From Magnetococcales bacterium (GTDB lineage: Bacteria; Pseudomonadota; Magnetococcia; Magnetococcales; JADFYX01): a stretch of DNA of 13,837 bases. Under the pieces are notes generated by a model, which saw nothing but the letters and a program-made list of their open reading frames with translations, did not search any database and was not told the DNA's origin. The stretch is from the NCBI GenBank assembly GCA_015232795.1, contig JADFYX010000032.1, positions 1 to 13,837 on the forward strand, written 5' to 3'. Within the stretch, counting starts at the first letter, position 1, and the number at the start of each line of letters is the position of its first letter. This document shows positions 1 to 6,703 of this stretch, piece by piece. A program made the position numbers and the translations under genes.

Positions 1-3000
1 AGAGGGACCATAAAAAGTGTAAGAGTGGTGGAAAAAGCCAAACCCCAGACAATTGCTGTTGCCACCGGCCCCCATAACAGGGACTGACCGCCAAAGCCTA
101 CGGCTAGGGAAAAAAGGCCAGCAATAGTTGTTACCGTGGTTATGAGAATTGGCACTACTCGTCTTCTGGCTGCATAGATAATTGCGTGGTGCACGCTCAT
201 ACCAGAACTACGACGATCATTGGCACCAGATATAAGAACGATTGATGAGTTAACCGCAATTCCAGATAGCGCCACAACACCATATAAGGTGTAGAGGCTT
301 AAAGGCAGGCCAGTTAACAGTAGACCAAAGACTACCCCAGTAAAGGCCATTGGTACTGTTACCAAGATCATAAGAGGTTGAAAATAGCTGCGAAATTGTG
401 TCCCTAAAATCATATACATAAGGCCAATTCCCAACAAAAACAACACAGCTATAGAGTCTAGAGCCTCGTTGATATCATCAAGTATGCCAGAAAAATCAAG
501 ATTAACCCCAGGATACTCCCATCCTACTTCCAACCAATATTTTTTTATTAAATTATTGGCTGTAACTGTATCCATCTTCTCTTTGTCCAACTCCGCCTCT
601 ACAGTAATTGTACGCCGAAAATTGTAGTGACGAATAGTTGAGAGACCCCGTTTTATCTCATGGTGGGTAATGTTCTCCAAAGAAACTGTATTACCATCCA
701 TAGTAGTAACAGGAACTTTCAGAATATCATCAATTCCGTCGAGCTGCCGATGCTCTGCCATTACCCGCACATCAACTTTTCCCCCTTCATGCTGAAAACT
801 GGCAACCACCTCGCCATCTCCCAAAAGGCGTACCATACGTGGCAAAAGAGATGGATGCACCCCTGCTCGGCGCAGACCATCATCATCGGGAGTTAGTGAA
901 AGCCCTACACTGCCTTTAGTAAAATCATCACTGATATCCCTAACTTGAGGAATAGTTTTTAGATAATCTTTAAGCTTGTTTGCTGCTTGTTGCAGAGTTT
1001 CAAAGTTATCCCCCCTCACCTTTACACTTATAGGTTTAGTAACTGGGGGGCCACCAGAAAGCGGCAGAAAAGCCACATTCTCTGGCCCAGGAACTGATGT
1101 TGCCTGCTCCCGTACAGAAGCGATAATTTCATCAACACTTCGCCGATGGGATAGTTTACTTACCAAACTCACCATGATCTGACCATATTGATCACCAAAA
1201 AATGGTTTGGTCTCAGTCATCATCTGTCCGGCATAACTTACGACTGATCTTGCCTCACCAGATTTAAGACCATCTTGCACCTGTTTTTCTACAGCTTGGG
1301 TAACTAAAAGGGTCTTATCCAGTGGAGTGCCAATTGGCATGGTGACATTGACGTAGAATATTGGAATGGGGTCCATGGCAAAAAAATTCATTTTTACCAT
1401 ACCGCCACCTACCGCAGCGACTGCAAAACAAAAAGGCACTGCAGCAAGGGTCATGGAAATTTTAGGGCGTCGCAAGACAATAAGCAGAGCACGACAATAA
1501 CTTGAGCGTAGTTTTTGCAACATTCGGCTACGGAATCGCTGCATCAATGAGGGTTTGTTAAAGTTAATTTTTAAAGCAGAAATGTGGGATGGCAACATCC
1601 AAAATGCTTCAATAAGGCTAATCGCCAAAGCCAAACTAACCACCATGGGTATTACACGCATAAACTTACCCATTATACCGGGCAATAGCATAAGTGGCAA
1701 AAATGCCGCCATTGTGGTCAATACCGAAGTTGTCACAGGTGCTGCTACCTCATCTAAGGCTTGCAAACTGGCATCCATAGCCTCTACACCTTGGGCAATT
1801 CGGGCATAAATAGCCTCGACCACCACCACGGCATCATCAACCAACATACCCAGGGATATTACTACACCTAACAGAACCATGACATTTAAAGAAAAATCAT
1901 AGCTATGCAAAATGCCAAAGACCCCCGCCAAGGTGAAGGGAATACCGATGCCTATTAACAGTGCTATGCGACTTCCCAAAAAAATCCAGGTGGTCAACAT
2001 AACCAAACCAAGGCCCACCAAAGCATTTTTTTCCATTGTTCCCAAGGCATTGCGTACCATATGAGTCTGGTCATCAGCTAAAACCAACTGAACTCCCGAT
2101 AGCTGGTTACGGTTTTCCCAAGTTTTAATATAGGCAGATATACGGTCAACAAGTTGAATGGTGTTAACCCCTGGACGTTTGGTAACCGTAAACATTACAG
2201 CAGGCTTGCCACCATAACTCACTATTTTTCTAGGTTTTTCCCGTCCTCTTGCAACCGTGGCCAGACGGCCAAGAGGTAACTCCCCTTTTGCGGTTGGTAT
2301 CAACATTTTGGCAAGCTGGGCCGGGTCAGAGGTTGAACCCTGCAAGCGTAGCAACCACAGAACATCTGGACCCTGTACCGCACCACCAGAAACATCGCGG
2401 TAACGTGCGCGTATTAGATCTGCAAGATCACTAGGGTTAAGACCAAATTTTTGTAAATGAAAGGGATCAAAGCGGATCTGCAACTCCGGGTCACGCAGAC
2501 CCAAAGCATTGGCACTGTCTACCCCCTTGATGCGCTCCAACTCTTTTTGCACAAGCAGAGCCTGTTTGCGGAGATTTTCATCATCAGCAGAACCTACCAC
2601 CACCACAGAGGCCGTCGGAAAACCGTTGGAGCTGGTTATCTCTATAATAAAGGGATCTAAAGCATCTTCTGGCAGCTCCTGTTCTTTATTGCTAATCTCA
2701 CGGCGAAGATCGCTAACCCTTTTATCAAAGGTTCTATCGTCCAGCTCGACAAAACGGATCAATATATCAGAAGAGCCCTGCTGGCTGGCAGAGAGAACAA
2801 AGTTGACATCGGGAATTTTCTGTAGGGCATCTTCTAGAGGGTCTGTAACCAGCTTTTCCACATCTTCGGCCGCAGCCCCCGGCAAAGGGGTTATAATGCT
2901 TATCCAGTTAAAATTCATGTCAGGATCTTGTTGCCTTGGCAACAGACCATAGGTAAGAAGCCCCACCACTAAAATAAGGGAAAAAGTCAGGTTGGCAAAA

Positions 3001-3029
3001 ACATGATTACTGAGAAGACGGCGAATCAT
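1..3029 (-). CDS. RND-family efflux transporter, inner-membrane permease subunit (C-terminus cut by window edge)
   Basis: This frame is open from the ATG at 3029 to the window edge, giving 1009 residues; the family usually has about 1030-1050, so only the last few tens are missing. Residues 1-30 carry the N-terminal membrane helix (start MIRRLLSNHVFANL). A periplasmic porter domain follows to about residue 335, then a helix bundle at about 335-470, a second porter half, and a second bundle from about residue 850. The TM4 proton-relay motif is GMLVDDAVVVVEA, with Asp398 and Asp399 matching the AcrB Asp pair. TM10 reads GIAVNSSIVLI, so the AcrB-type lysine is replaced by Val926. The protein should use proton motive force to export a substrate from the periplasm or membrane together with the adaptor encoded 23 bases upstream. 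The substrate cannot be told. No outer-membrane partner is in view. The ribosome binding site is weak, which suggests coupling to the adaptor gene. Confidence 0.93.
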   Translation of the reverse strand, partial: MIRRLLSNHVFANLTFSLILVVGLLTYGLLPRQQDPDMNFNWISIITPLPGAAAEDVEKLVTDPLEDALQKIPDVNFVLSASQQGSSDILIRFVELDDRTFDKRVSDLRREISNKEQELPEDALDPFIIEITSSNGFPTASVVVVGSADDENLRKQALLVQKELERIKGVDSANALGLRDPELQIRFDPFHLQKFGLNPSDLADLIRARYRDVSGGAVQGPDVLWLLRLQGSTSDPAQLAKMLIPTAKGELPLGRLATVARGREKPRKIVSYGGKPAVMFTVTKRPGVNTIQLVDRISAYIKTWENRNQLSGVQLVLADDQTHMVRNALGTMEKNALVGLGLVMLTTWIFLGSRIALLIGIGIPFTLAGVFGILHSYDFSLNVMVLLGVVISLGMLVDDAVVVVEAIYARIAQGVEAMDASLQALDEVAAPVTTSVLTTMAAFLPLMLLPGIMGKFMRVIPMVVSLALAISLIEAFWMLPSHISALKINFNKPSLMQRFRSRMLQKLRSSYCRALLIVLRRPKISMTLAAVPFCFAVAAVGGGMVKMNFFAMDPIPIFYVNVTMPIGTPLDKTLLVTQAVEKQVQDGLKSGEARSVVSYAGQMMTETKPFFGDQYGQIMVSLVSKLSHRRSVDEIIASVREQATSVPGPENVAFLPLSGGPPVTKPISVKVRGDNFETLQQAANKLKDYLKTIPQVRDISDDFTKGSVGLSLTPDDDGLRRAGVHPSLLPRMVRLLGDGEVVASFQHEGGKVDVRVMAEHRQLDGIDDILKVPVTTMDGNTVSLENITHHEIKRGLSTIRHYNFRRTITVEAELDKEKMDTVTANNLIKKYWLEVGWEYPGVNLDFSGILDDINEALDSIAVLFLLGIGLMYMILGTQFRSYFQPLMILVTVPMAFTGVVFGLLLTGLPLSLYTLYGVVALSGIAVNSSIVLISGANDRRSSGMSVHHAIIYAARRRVVPILITTVTTIAGLFSLAVGFGGQSLLWGPVATAIVWGLAFSTTLTLFMVP

Positions 3030-3052
3030 AAATTAGCTCTATCTGTTTGCGT

Positions 3053-4096
3053 TCAATCTTCACTTGATATAATGGCTAGAGAGTCACCTTGCATAAGGGA
3101 CTCTCTACCATCAATAACCACATCTCCTAACCCGACTATTTCTGGCAACAGAGCAGGAAGACCCTCATGAGCGTTGGGGAGAGATAAAAAATGGGCGGTT
3201 GCCATATCTGACAAAAACAGACCTAAACCCTTATCCCGTCTCACCAAGACCCATGGTGGTAAATGTGCTCTGGGGTCCACCCATGTTAATCGTCCTGTAG
3301 CTCCAGGGGGTGGTTTTTTGCTGGTAAATAGCAAACGTACCTCTCTGGTTTTGGTAGCTACATTTTCAATTGCCAGTATGGTACGAATGGTAACAGGATA
3401 TTTTTTTTGCCTATGGACAAAAGCTAAATCCTTTGCCTGTTTAAGTTGCTCAATTCGTAAAGATGGCACAGCAGCAACAAGCTCTACACCTTGCAGATCT
3501 ACCAAAGTAGCTATGGGAGTTCCCGGCCCTACCCAACCCCCTTTTTGGCCACTTCGCTCAGTTATCAAACCTGCAAATGGCGCACTGATTGTCGTCTTAC
3601 CTAGACGAATGCGACTTTCAGCCACACGGGATTTTTGCCCCACCAATTTGGCTAGCAGACTATCGACCTGAGCAATTTTACTATCTGATACTGCTTGGGT
3701 AGATTGACCTTTTTTTTGGAGTCTTGTGGCTCTGTCCCGCTCTTTTTTTGCTAACGCCAAAGCAACCTCAAGCTCTTTTAACACCCCTTGGGCCTGTTGT
3801 AGTTGTCCCTGATAAACCCAAGGGTCCAAACTGGCGACAACTTTGCCCTGCTCCACGACATCTCCCACTTCAACAGCTAAATCGACTATTTTACCTGCAA
3901 CCTCTGGAGATAGTTGAGTTGTATTTAAACTAACCACCGTAGCTGGTGCATCATCACTCGGATAGGTAACAAGAGATTTAAGGGGTTTTACCGTCACCTT
4001 GACAGACTTTTGCGGTTTTGCTACTTCCCCAGCAAAACTTTCACTGGGAAAGAGCAACAAAAGTGCAAAAAAACAAGATAAAAAAGTGGCTACCAT
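3053..4096 (-). CDS. RND efflux periplasmic adaptor (membrane-fusion protein, HlyD/AcrA type)
   Basis: The protein has 347 residues. A signal peptide lies at about 1-22, with a likely cut after SFA. A first lipoyl half-motif is at about 54-92 (SPEVAGKIVDLAVEVGDVVE), followed by an alpha-helical hairpin at about 95-165 rich in Lys, Gln and Glu. The second lipoyl half is at about 167-200 (TTISAPFAGLITERSGQKGG), and beta-barrel and membrane-proximal domains follow to the end. This is the standard order for adaptors that link an RND pump to an outer-membrane channel. There is no lipobox cysteine at the cleavage site, so it is probably anchored by protein contacts rather than lipid. The gene starts 7 bases after the stop of the upstream unknown gene and ends 23 bases before the RND permease, so the three are almost certainly cotranscribed. 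Its Shine-Dalgarno is weak, which fits translational coupling. Confidence 0.92.
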   Translation of the reverse strand: MVATFLSCFFALLLLFPSESFAGEVAKPQKSVKVTVKPLKSLVTYPSDDAPATVVSLNTTQLSPEVAGKIVDLAVEVGDVVEQGKVVASLDPWVYQGQLQQAQGVLKELEVALALAKKERDRATRLQKKGQSTQAVSDSKIAQVDSLLAKLVGQKSRVAESRIRLGKTTISAPFAGLITERSGQKGGWVGPGTPIATLVDLQGVELVAAVPSLRIEQLKQAKDLAFVHRQKKYPVTIRTILAIENVATKTREVRLLFTSKKPPPGATGRLTWVDPRAHLPPWVLVRRDKGLGLFLSDMATAHFLSLPNAHEGLPALLPEIVGLGDVVIDGRESLMQGDSLAIISSED

Positions 4097-4103
4097 GATC
4101 CAG

Positions 4104-5111
4104 CTATTTAACCTTCATTATCTTAACCAAGCGGTCAAAATTTTCTTGAACAAGTGCCTTTTCTGTAACAGGAAGTCCAGCAGAGATTTGCTCATCAAAA
4201 CCATTTTCAACCTGTTTTGCAAACCTTTGCAGCCGTTTGACAATCTTTTTTTTGCGTTCAGCAGAATATCCTGGGTTACTCTGAACCCGCGCAATTTGTT
4301 CCTCTATCCACTCTTTGCGCTGCTCCTGCATTCGGTTCATCATCTCTTTTTGCGTGGGCATAGGCGTTTGTGGAGTAACCGCAACAGGCTGGTTGGCTCT
4401 GTCTAGCCCCTCTAAAATAGCAATCTTCTGTTGCACTGGAATATCTTGGTTATTCTTTATAGATTGGCGATAAGACTCTTCCCAGGCTTTTTGCTGGGCA
4501 TTTGCACGGGCTTGTGCCTGCTCATAACTAGCTTGAGGAGCAGAAACCCATTGCGCCTCAGATGAGGAGCGATTTAAAAATTCGAGGATACTTTTTTTCT
4601 GTAGCGGGTGCATGTAAGGGTTATTACGCACCTGCTCTTTCTGTGCTGCCAACTGATCTTTTATCCAGGCTTCTGCCCTGCGGTTCTGCTCCTGCATTTG
4701 GGCCTCAAACATTTTTTGCTGGGTTGCTACCCTCTGGGCCATCTCCGCCATCTGTCTGTTTATCTTTTCGTCCAACTTCTGGGCTCGACGTTTTGAGTGC
4801 TCCTGAATCATCCCTTGCCTTACATGGTTTAGCAGATAAAAATAGCGACTGACGTCCCAGCCTTTCTCTTTCAAACTCAAAGCAAACTCACTGTCATACT
4901 GCATTCCAGCCATCACCCATGGATTGCTTAAATCCCCAACATAATAACCCTTTGGCGATTGCCACTTGGTCATTACCGGATAACCTGCAATAAATTTTTC
5001 CAACTCAACAGAATCAAATGGCTTTTGCTCTACACTGTCAGCAGCGTAAGCCAACCCGGAAAAAATAAGAGTCAGCACTATGATGCTTTCAACTATAAAT
5101 GATCTTTTCAT
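4104..5111 (-). CDS. Secreted helical protein of unknown function with three Trp-containing repeats
   Basis: I do not recognise this family. The product is 335 residues. Residues 1-23 form a clear signal peptide (hydrophobic run, AYA cleavage motif), so it should be periplasmic. Residues 25-95 are a compact segment containing GYYVGDLSNPWVMAGMQYDS. From about 95 on, the chain is Gln-, Arg-, Glu- and Met-rich and predicted to be helical. Three related units stand out, at about 141-182, 203-240 and 263-298. Each has a Gln/Arg-rich run, a Trp (149, 210, 268), a Gln-rich helix, an Asn-containing turn (NP in units 1 and 3), then a Lys-rich helix with the pattern K-x-x-I-L/V-x-x-L-x-R. An excellent AAGGA site lies 7 bases before the ATG. 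It sits 45 bases after gmhA and 7 bases before the RND adaptor, so it may be an accessory component of the pump or of the envelope. That role is inference from position only. Confidence 0.85.
   Translation of the reverse strand: MKRSFIVESIIVLTLIFSGLAYAADSVEQKPFDSVELEKFIAGYPVMTKWQSPKGYYVGDLSNPWVMAGMQYDSEFALSLKEKGWDVSRYFYLLNHVRQGMIQEHSKRRAQKLDEKINRQMAEMAQRVATQQKMFEAQMQEQNRRAEAWIKDQLAAQKEQVRNNPYMHPLQKKSILEFLNRSSSEAQWVSAPQASYEQAQARANAQQKAWEESYRQSIKNNQDIPVQQKIAILEGLDRANQPVAVTPQTPMPTQKEMMNRMQEQRKEWIEEQIARVQSNPGYSAERKKKIVKRLQRFAKQVENGFDEQISAGLPVTEKALVQENFDRLVKIMKVK
4218..4691 (-). repeat. Three degenerate protein repeats within the unknown secreted protein
   Basis: The three units are encoded at about 4566-4691, 4392-4505 and 4218-4325. 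The shared features, read from the translation, are AEAWIKDQ / QKAWEESY / RKEWIEEQ at the start, an Asn-containing turn (RNNPYMH / KNNQDIP / QSNPGYS) and a closing helix (KKSILEFLNR / KIAILEGLDR / KKKIVKRLQR). Linkers of about 20 residues separate the units. The DNA is diverged, so this is an old duplication and not a recent tandem expansion. Confidence 0.75.
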
Positions 5112-5156
5112 TGTTTTGTCCTTTTTAAACTTTGGAAAGAATTACCATAATCTTTG

Positions 5157-5765
5157 TTACTTTTCGGGTGTAAACATTGACCTTTCAATAAAATCACAGA
5201 GAAGATGACCAACAAGAATATGGCCCTCTTGGATACGAGGTGTCACAGTTGATGGAATTTTAATACAGACATCACACAAATCTGCCATCTTGCCCCCTTT
5301 TTCCCCGGTCAAACCAATCACCTGCATATTTTTTTTCTTAGCTGCAGCGATACCTTCAAGAATGTTTGGTGAATTACCCGAAGTGGTAATCGCCAAAAAC
5401 AGATCTCCTTGCTGCCCATTTCCCTCAATCTGCCGGGAAAACAGATATTCATAGCCATAATCATTGCCTATAGCTGTAATAATAGAGCTATCGGTGGTTA
5501 GGGCAATTGCAGGCAACGAAGGGCGGTCAAAGAAAAAACGGCTTACCAACTCACCAGCAATATGTTGGGCATCTGCTGCTGACCCCCCATTACCAGCAAT
5601 CAAGAGTTTTCCCCCCTTTTGATAGCAAGTCAGAGCTAAATCGCAAGCAGACTGCACACTCTGTAAACAGGCAGGCTTATCCAAAATACGCTGTTTCACA
5701 TCCCTGCTCTCTTTAATTTGGGCTAAGAGAGATGACTCAATAACCGATTTTGTACTTTCCAACAT
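5157..5765 (-). CDS. gmhA: Phosphoheptose isomerase (sedoheptulose 7-phosphate isomerase)
   Basis: The product is 202 residues, the normal size for a GmhA-type SIS-domain enzyme, which converts sedoheptulose 7-phosphate to D-glycero-D-manno-heptose 7-phosphate in the cytoplasm, the first step toward ADP-heptose for LPS core. Diagnostic stretches are the phosphate-binding loop GNGGSAADAQHIAGEL (58-73), TTDSSIITAIGNDYGYEYLF (90-109), TTSGNSPNI (127-135) and TPRIQEGHILVGHLLCDFIE (175-194). His68, Glu72, Gln179 and His187 fall where the known metal-binding and catalytic residues of the family lie, so the enzyme looks intact. The start is supported by GGAG at 5771-5774, 5 bases before the ATG. It appears to be the first gene of an operon with the unknown secreted protein and an RND pump, an unusual partnership for gmhA. 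A DnaA-initiator-associating DiaA-type protein is the main alternative within the same superfamily, but the intact catalytic set favours GmhA. Confidence 0.9.
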   Translation of the reverse strand: MLESTKSVIESSLLAQIKESRDVKQRILDKPACLQSVQSACDLALTCYQKGGKLLIAGNGGSAADAQHIAGELVSRFFFDRPSLPAIALTTDSSIITAIGNDYGYEYLFSRQIEGNGQQGDLFLAITTSGNSPNILEGIAAAKKKNMQVIGLTGEKGGKMADLCDVCIKIPSTVTPRIQEGHILVGHLLCDFIERSMFTPEK

Positions 5766-5875
5766 CCAAACTCCATATAATTTGCCAAATTTAAAAGTAA
5801 GAATAAACCCCGTAAGGATAACCCACTAAACATGTTCTAAGCAACTCAGGTTTAATATAAAGAGAGACATTGCCA

Positions 5876-5902
5876 ACTATAAATATAAGTAAACAATTTC
5901 AA
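5876..5902 (-). promoter_or_regulatory. Possible sigma70-type promoter for the gmhA operon
   Basis: Read on the minus strand, TTGAAA (5897-5902) is followed after 15 bases by TATAGT (5876-5881). Both hexamers are close to consensus, but the spacer is shorter than the ideal 17. It would leave an untranslated leader of about 100 bases before gmhA. It is the best candidate I found in this stretch. Confidence 0.35.
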
Positions 5903-5923
5903 CACCAGGATAAGATTGTTTAC
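5889..5923. promoter_or_regulatory. Perfect 9-bp inverted repeat, possible operator
   Basis: GTAAACAAT at 5889-5897 is matched by ATTGTTTAC at 5915-5923 with a 17-base spacer. The left arm and its flank overlap the -35 and spacer of the possible gmhA promoter. The arm spacing (26 bases centre to centre, about 2.5 helix turns) and lack of a following T-run suit a protein-binding site better than a terminator. The regulator is unknown. Confidence 0.4.
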
Positions 5924-6185
5924 ATTTTTACTCAAAAATGGTGTTTCTCAATCTAAACCAAGATAGAAGATAAATTTATCAACTTTTCAGTAGCTTTCGT
6001 TATTTTTTACTTTTTTCAGCCTCTTTTTTTCATTGAATTTTTTAATGTCAAGGAGTTGTAGTTATATATTTAATTTCATTTTCTTAATAAGAACATCTTT
6101 AAAATTTCTTTATTTTTCATAAAGATAAAAAATATTTTTTTTCACTTGTCTTCTGTCTAAGTTCCATGCAATATGTAGCTCACTT

Positions 6186-6199
6186 GAGTCGCAAGACTC
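6186..6199 (+). other. Short hairpin with GCAA tetraloop
   Basis: GAGTC (6186-6190) and GACTC (6195-6199) enclose GCAA, a GNRA-type loop, and are followed by TTTTCTT. A 5-bp stem is short for a terminator, and no upstream plus-strand transcript is evident, so this may be chance. Confidence 0.25.
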
Positions 6200-6221
6200 T
6201 TTTCTTCATTACCAATAATTT

Positions 6222-6314
6222 TTAATGAATGTTAGATTTAACCTGTTAACGAAGATTAGATTGGACTATTAACGAAGATTAGATTAGACTATTAATGAAT
6301 ATTAGATATAACTG
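6222..6314. repeat. Four tandem 23-24 bp direct repeats upstream of the small gene
   Basis: The units are 6222-6245 (24 bases), 6246-6268, 6269-6291 and 6292-6314 (23 each), with no spacers. All match the core TTAAYGAAKRTTAGAT, followed by a looser segment ending ACTR (ACCTG in unit 1). The two inner units differ at one position; the two outer ones share TTAATGAAT. The array ends 9 bases before a good -35 element, the position expected for an array of activator or repressor sites. No internal dyad is obvious, so each unit would bind in one orientation. Plasmid-type iterons are an alternative by form, but there is no replication gene or DnaA box cluster here. Confidence 0.85.
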
Positions 6315-6323
6315 TTTATTTTT

Positions 6324-6352
6324 TTAACATAAACATGTGTATGTGTTTTAAT
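6324..6352 (+). promoter_or_regulatory. Sigma70-type promoter of the 64-aa gene
   Basis: TTAACA (6324-6329) and TTTAAT (6347-6352) each match the consensus at five of six positions and are separated by exactly 17 bases. Transcription would begin near 6359, about 29 bases before the start codon. The tandem repeats lie immediately upstream, so binding there could act directly on RNA polymerase. Confidence 0.6.
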
Positions 6353-6387
6353 TATGGCCTGTTCTGTAAAAATTTGTGGGGGAAAAA

Positions 6388-6582
6388 ATGACTTATAACG
6401 AAGCAGTTGTTGAAGCAAGAGAGAACGCATCAAAAACATCAAAAAGCTGGTATATATTCAGTGATGGCAAAGAGAACTACCATATTGGCGATAACGTCAG
6501 ACAAATTCCAAGTACTGCCATTCAAAATGGATATCATGAACTCCGTGTTACTGCCGTGGTAAATCCTGTCTGGCAAGAGTAG
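6388..6582 (+). CDS. Small conserved-looking protein of unknown function, 64 aa
   Basis: The ATG at 6388 is chosen because GGGGGA (6378-6383) sits 5 bases before it. A GTG at 6376 in the same frame overlaps that site and is less likely to be the start. The product begins MTYNEAVVEARENASKTSKS, continues with WYIFSDGKENYHIGDN and ends in NPVWQE. It has no signal peptide, no membrane segment and no cysteine. The layout suggests an N-terminal helix (about 2-18) followed by short beta strands (WYIF, YHI, ELRVTAVV). It is acidic to neutral and probably cytoplasmic. I do not recognise the family. The gene is alone on its strand, with its own promoter, repeat array and terminator, and a full set of expression signals makes it likely to be real despite its length. 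Its neighbours are unrelated operons, so context gives no function. Confidence 0.75.
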   Translation: MTYNEAVVEARENASKTSKSWYIFSDGKENYHIGDNVRQIPSTAIQNGYHELRVTAVVNPVWQE

Positions 6583-6633
6583 TATTCCGTACAATCTCCA
6601 TTACATTCATTATCTCACAATACAAAATTCAAT

Positions 6634-6693
6634 AATATCAGCTAACACCATTTTCTCGCAATACGGGTATATGACGTTAGCTGATATTTTTTT
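6634..6693 (+). terminator. Rho-independent terminator of the 64-aa gene
   Basis: AATATCAGCTAAC (6634-6646) pairs perfectly with GTTAGCTGATATT (6676-6688), a 13-bp stem with a 29-base loop, followed by a T-run through 6693. It lies 51 bases after the stop codon. The loop is longer than usual. The convergent femAB-like gene ends just to the right, and the same stem could slow polymerase coming from that side, although the minus-strand tail after the stem has few T's. Confidence 0.75.
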
Positions 6694-6703
6694 ATCTATC
6701 TAT

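Larger units (their letters stand above)
5766..6221. other. AT-rich intergenic region without a recognisable gene
   Basis: This stretch separates gmhA (leftward) from the small rightward gene. It is strongly AT-rich with long T- and A-runs, notably at about 6000-6145. Apart from the possible gmhA promoter, the 9-bp inverted repeat and the short hairpin at 6186-6199, I see no convincing coding frame or RNA gene. Its composition resembles regions bound by xenogeneic silencers, but nothing here demonstrates that. Confidence 0.6.

Noticed and set aside
2509..2952. Plus-strand open frame of 147 codons
   Set aside because: Ser/Leu-rich low-complexity product, fully antisense to the well-supported RND permease; several other long plus-strand frames (3174-3671, 10996-11514, 7280-7696) are rejected for the same reason.
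6108..6142. CTTTAT-TTTTC-ATAAAG hairpin followed by a T-run, a terminator candidate
   Set aside because: The stem has only one G-C pair at its base and lies in very AT-rich DNA with no plus-strand gene before it.
6222..6314. Tandem repeats as plasmid replication iterons
   Set aside because: There is no Rep-like gene, no DnaA box cluster and the flanking genes are chromosomal housekeeping or polysaccharide genes; a regulatory array fits better.
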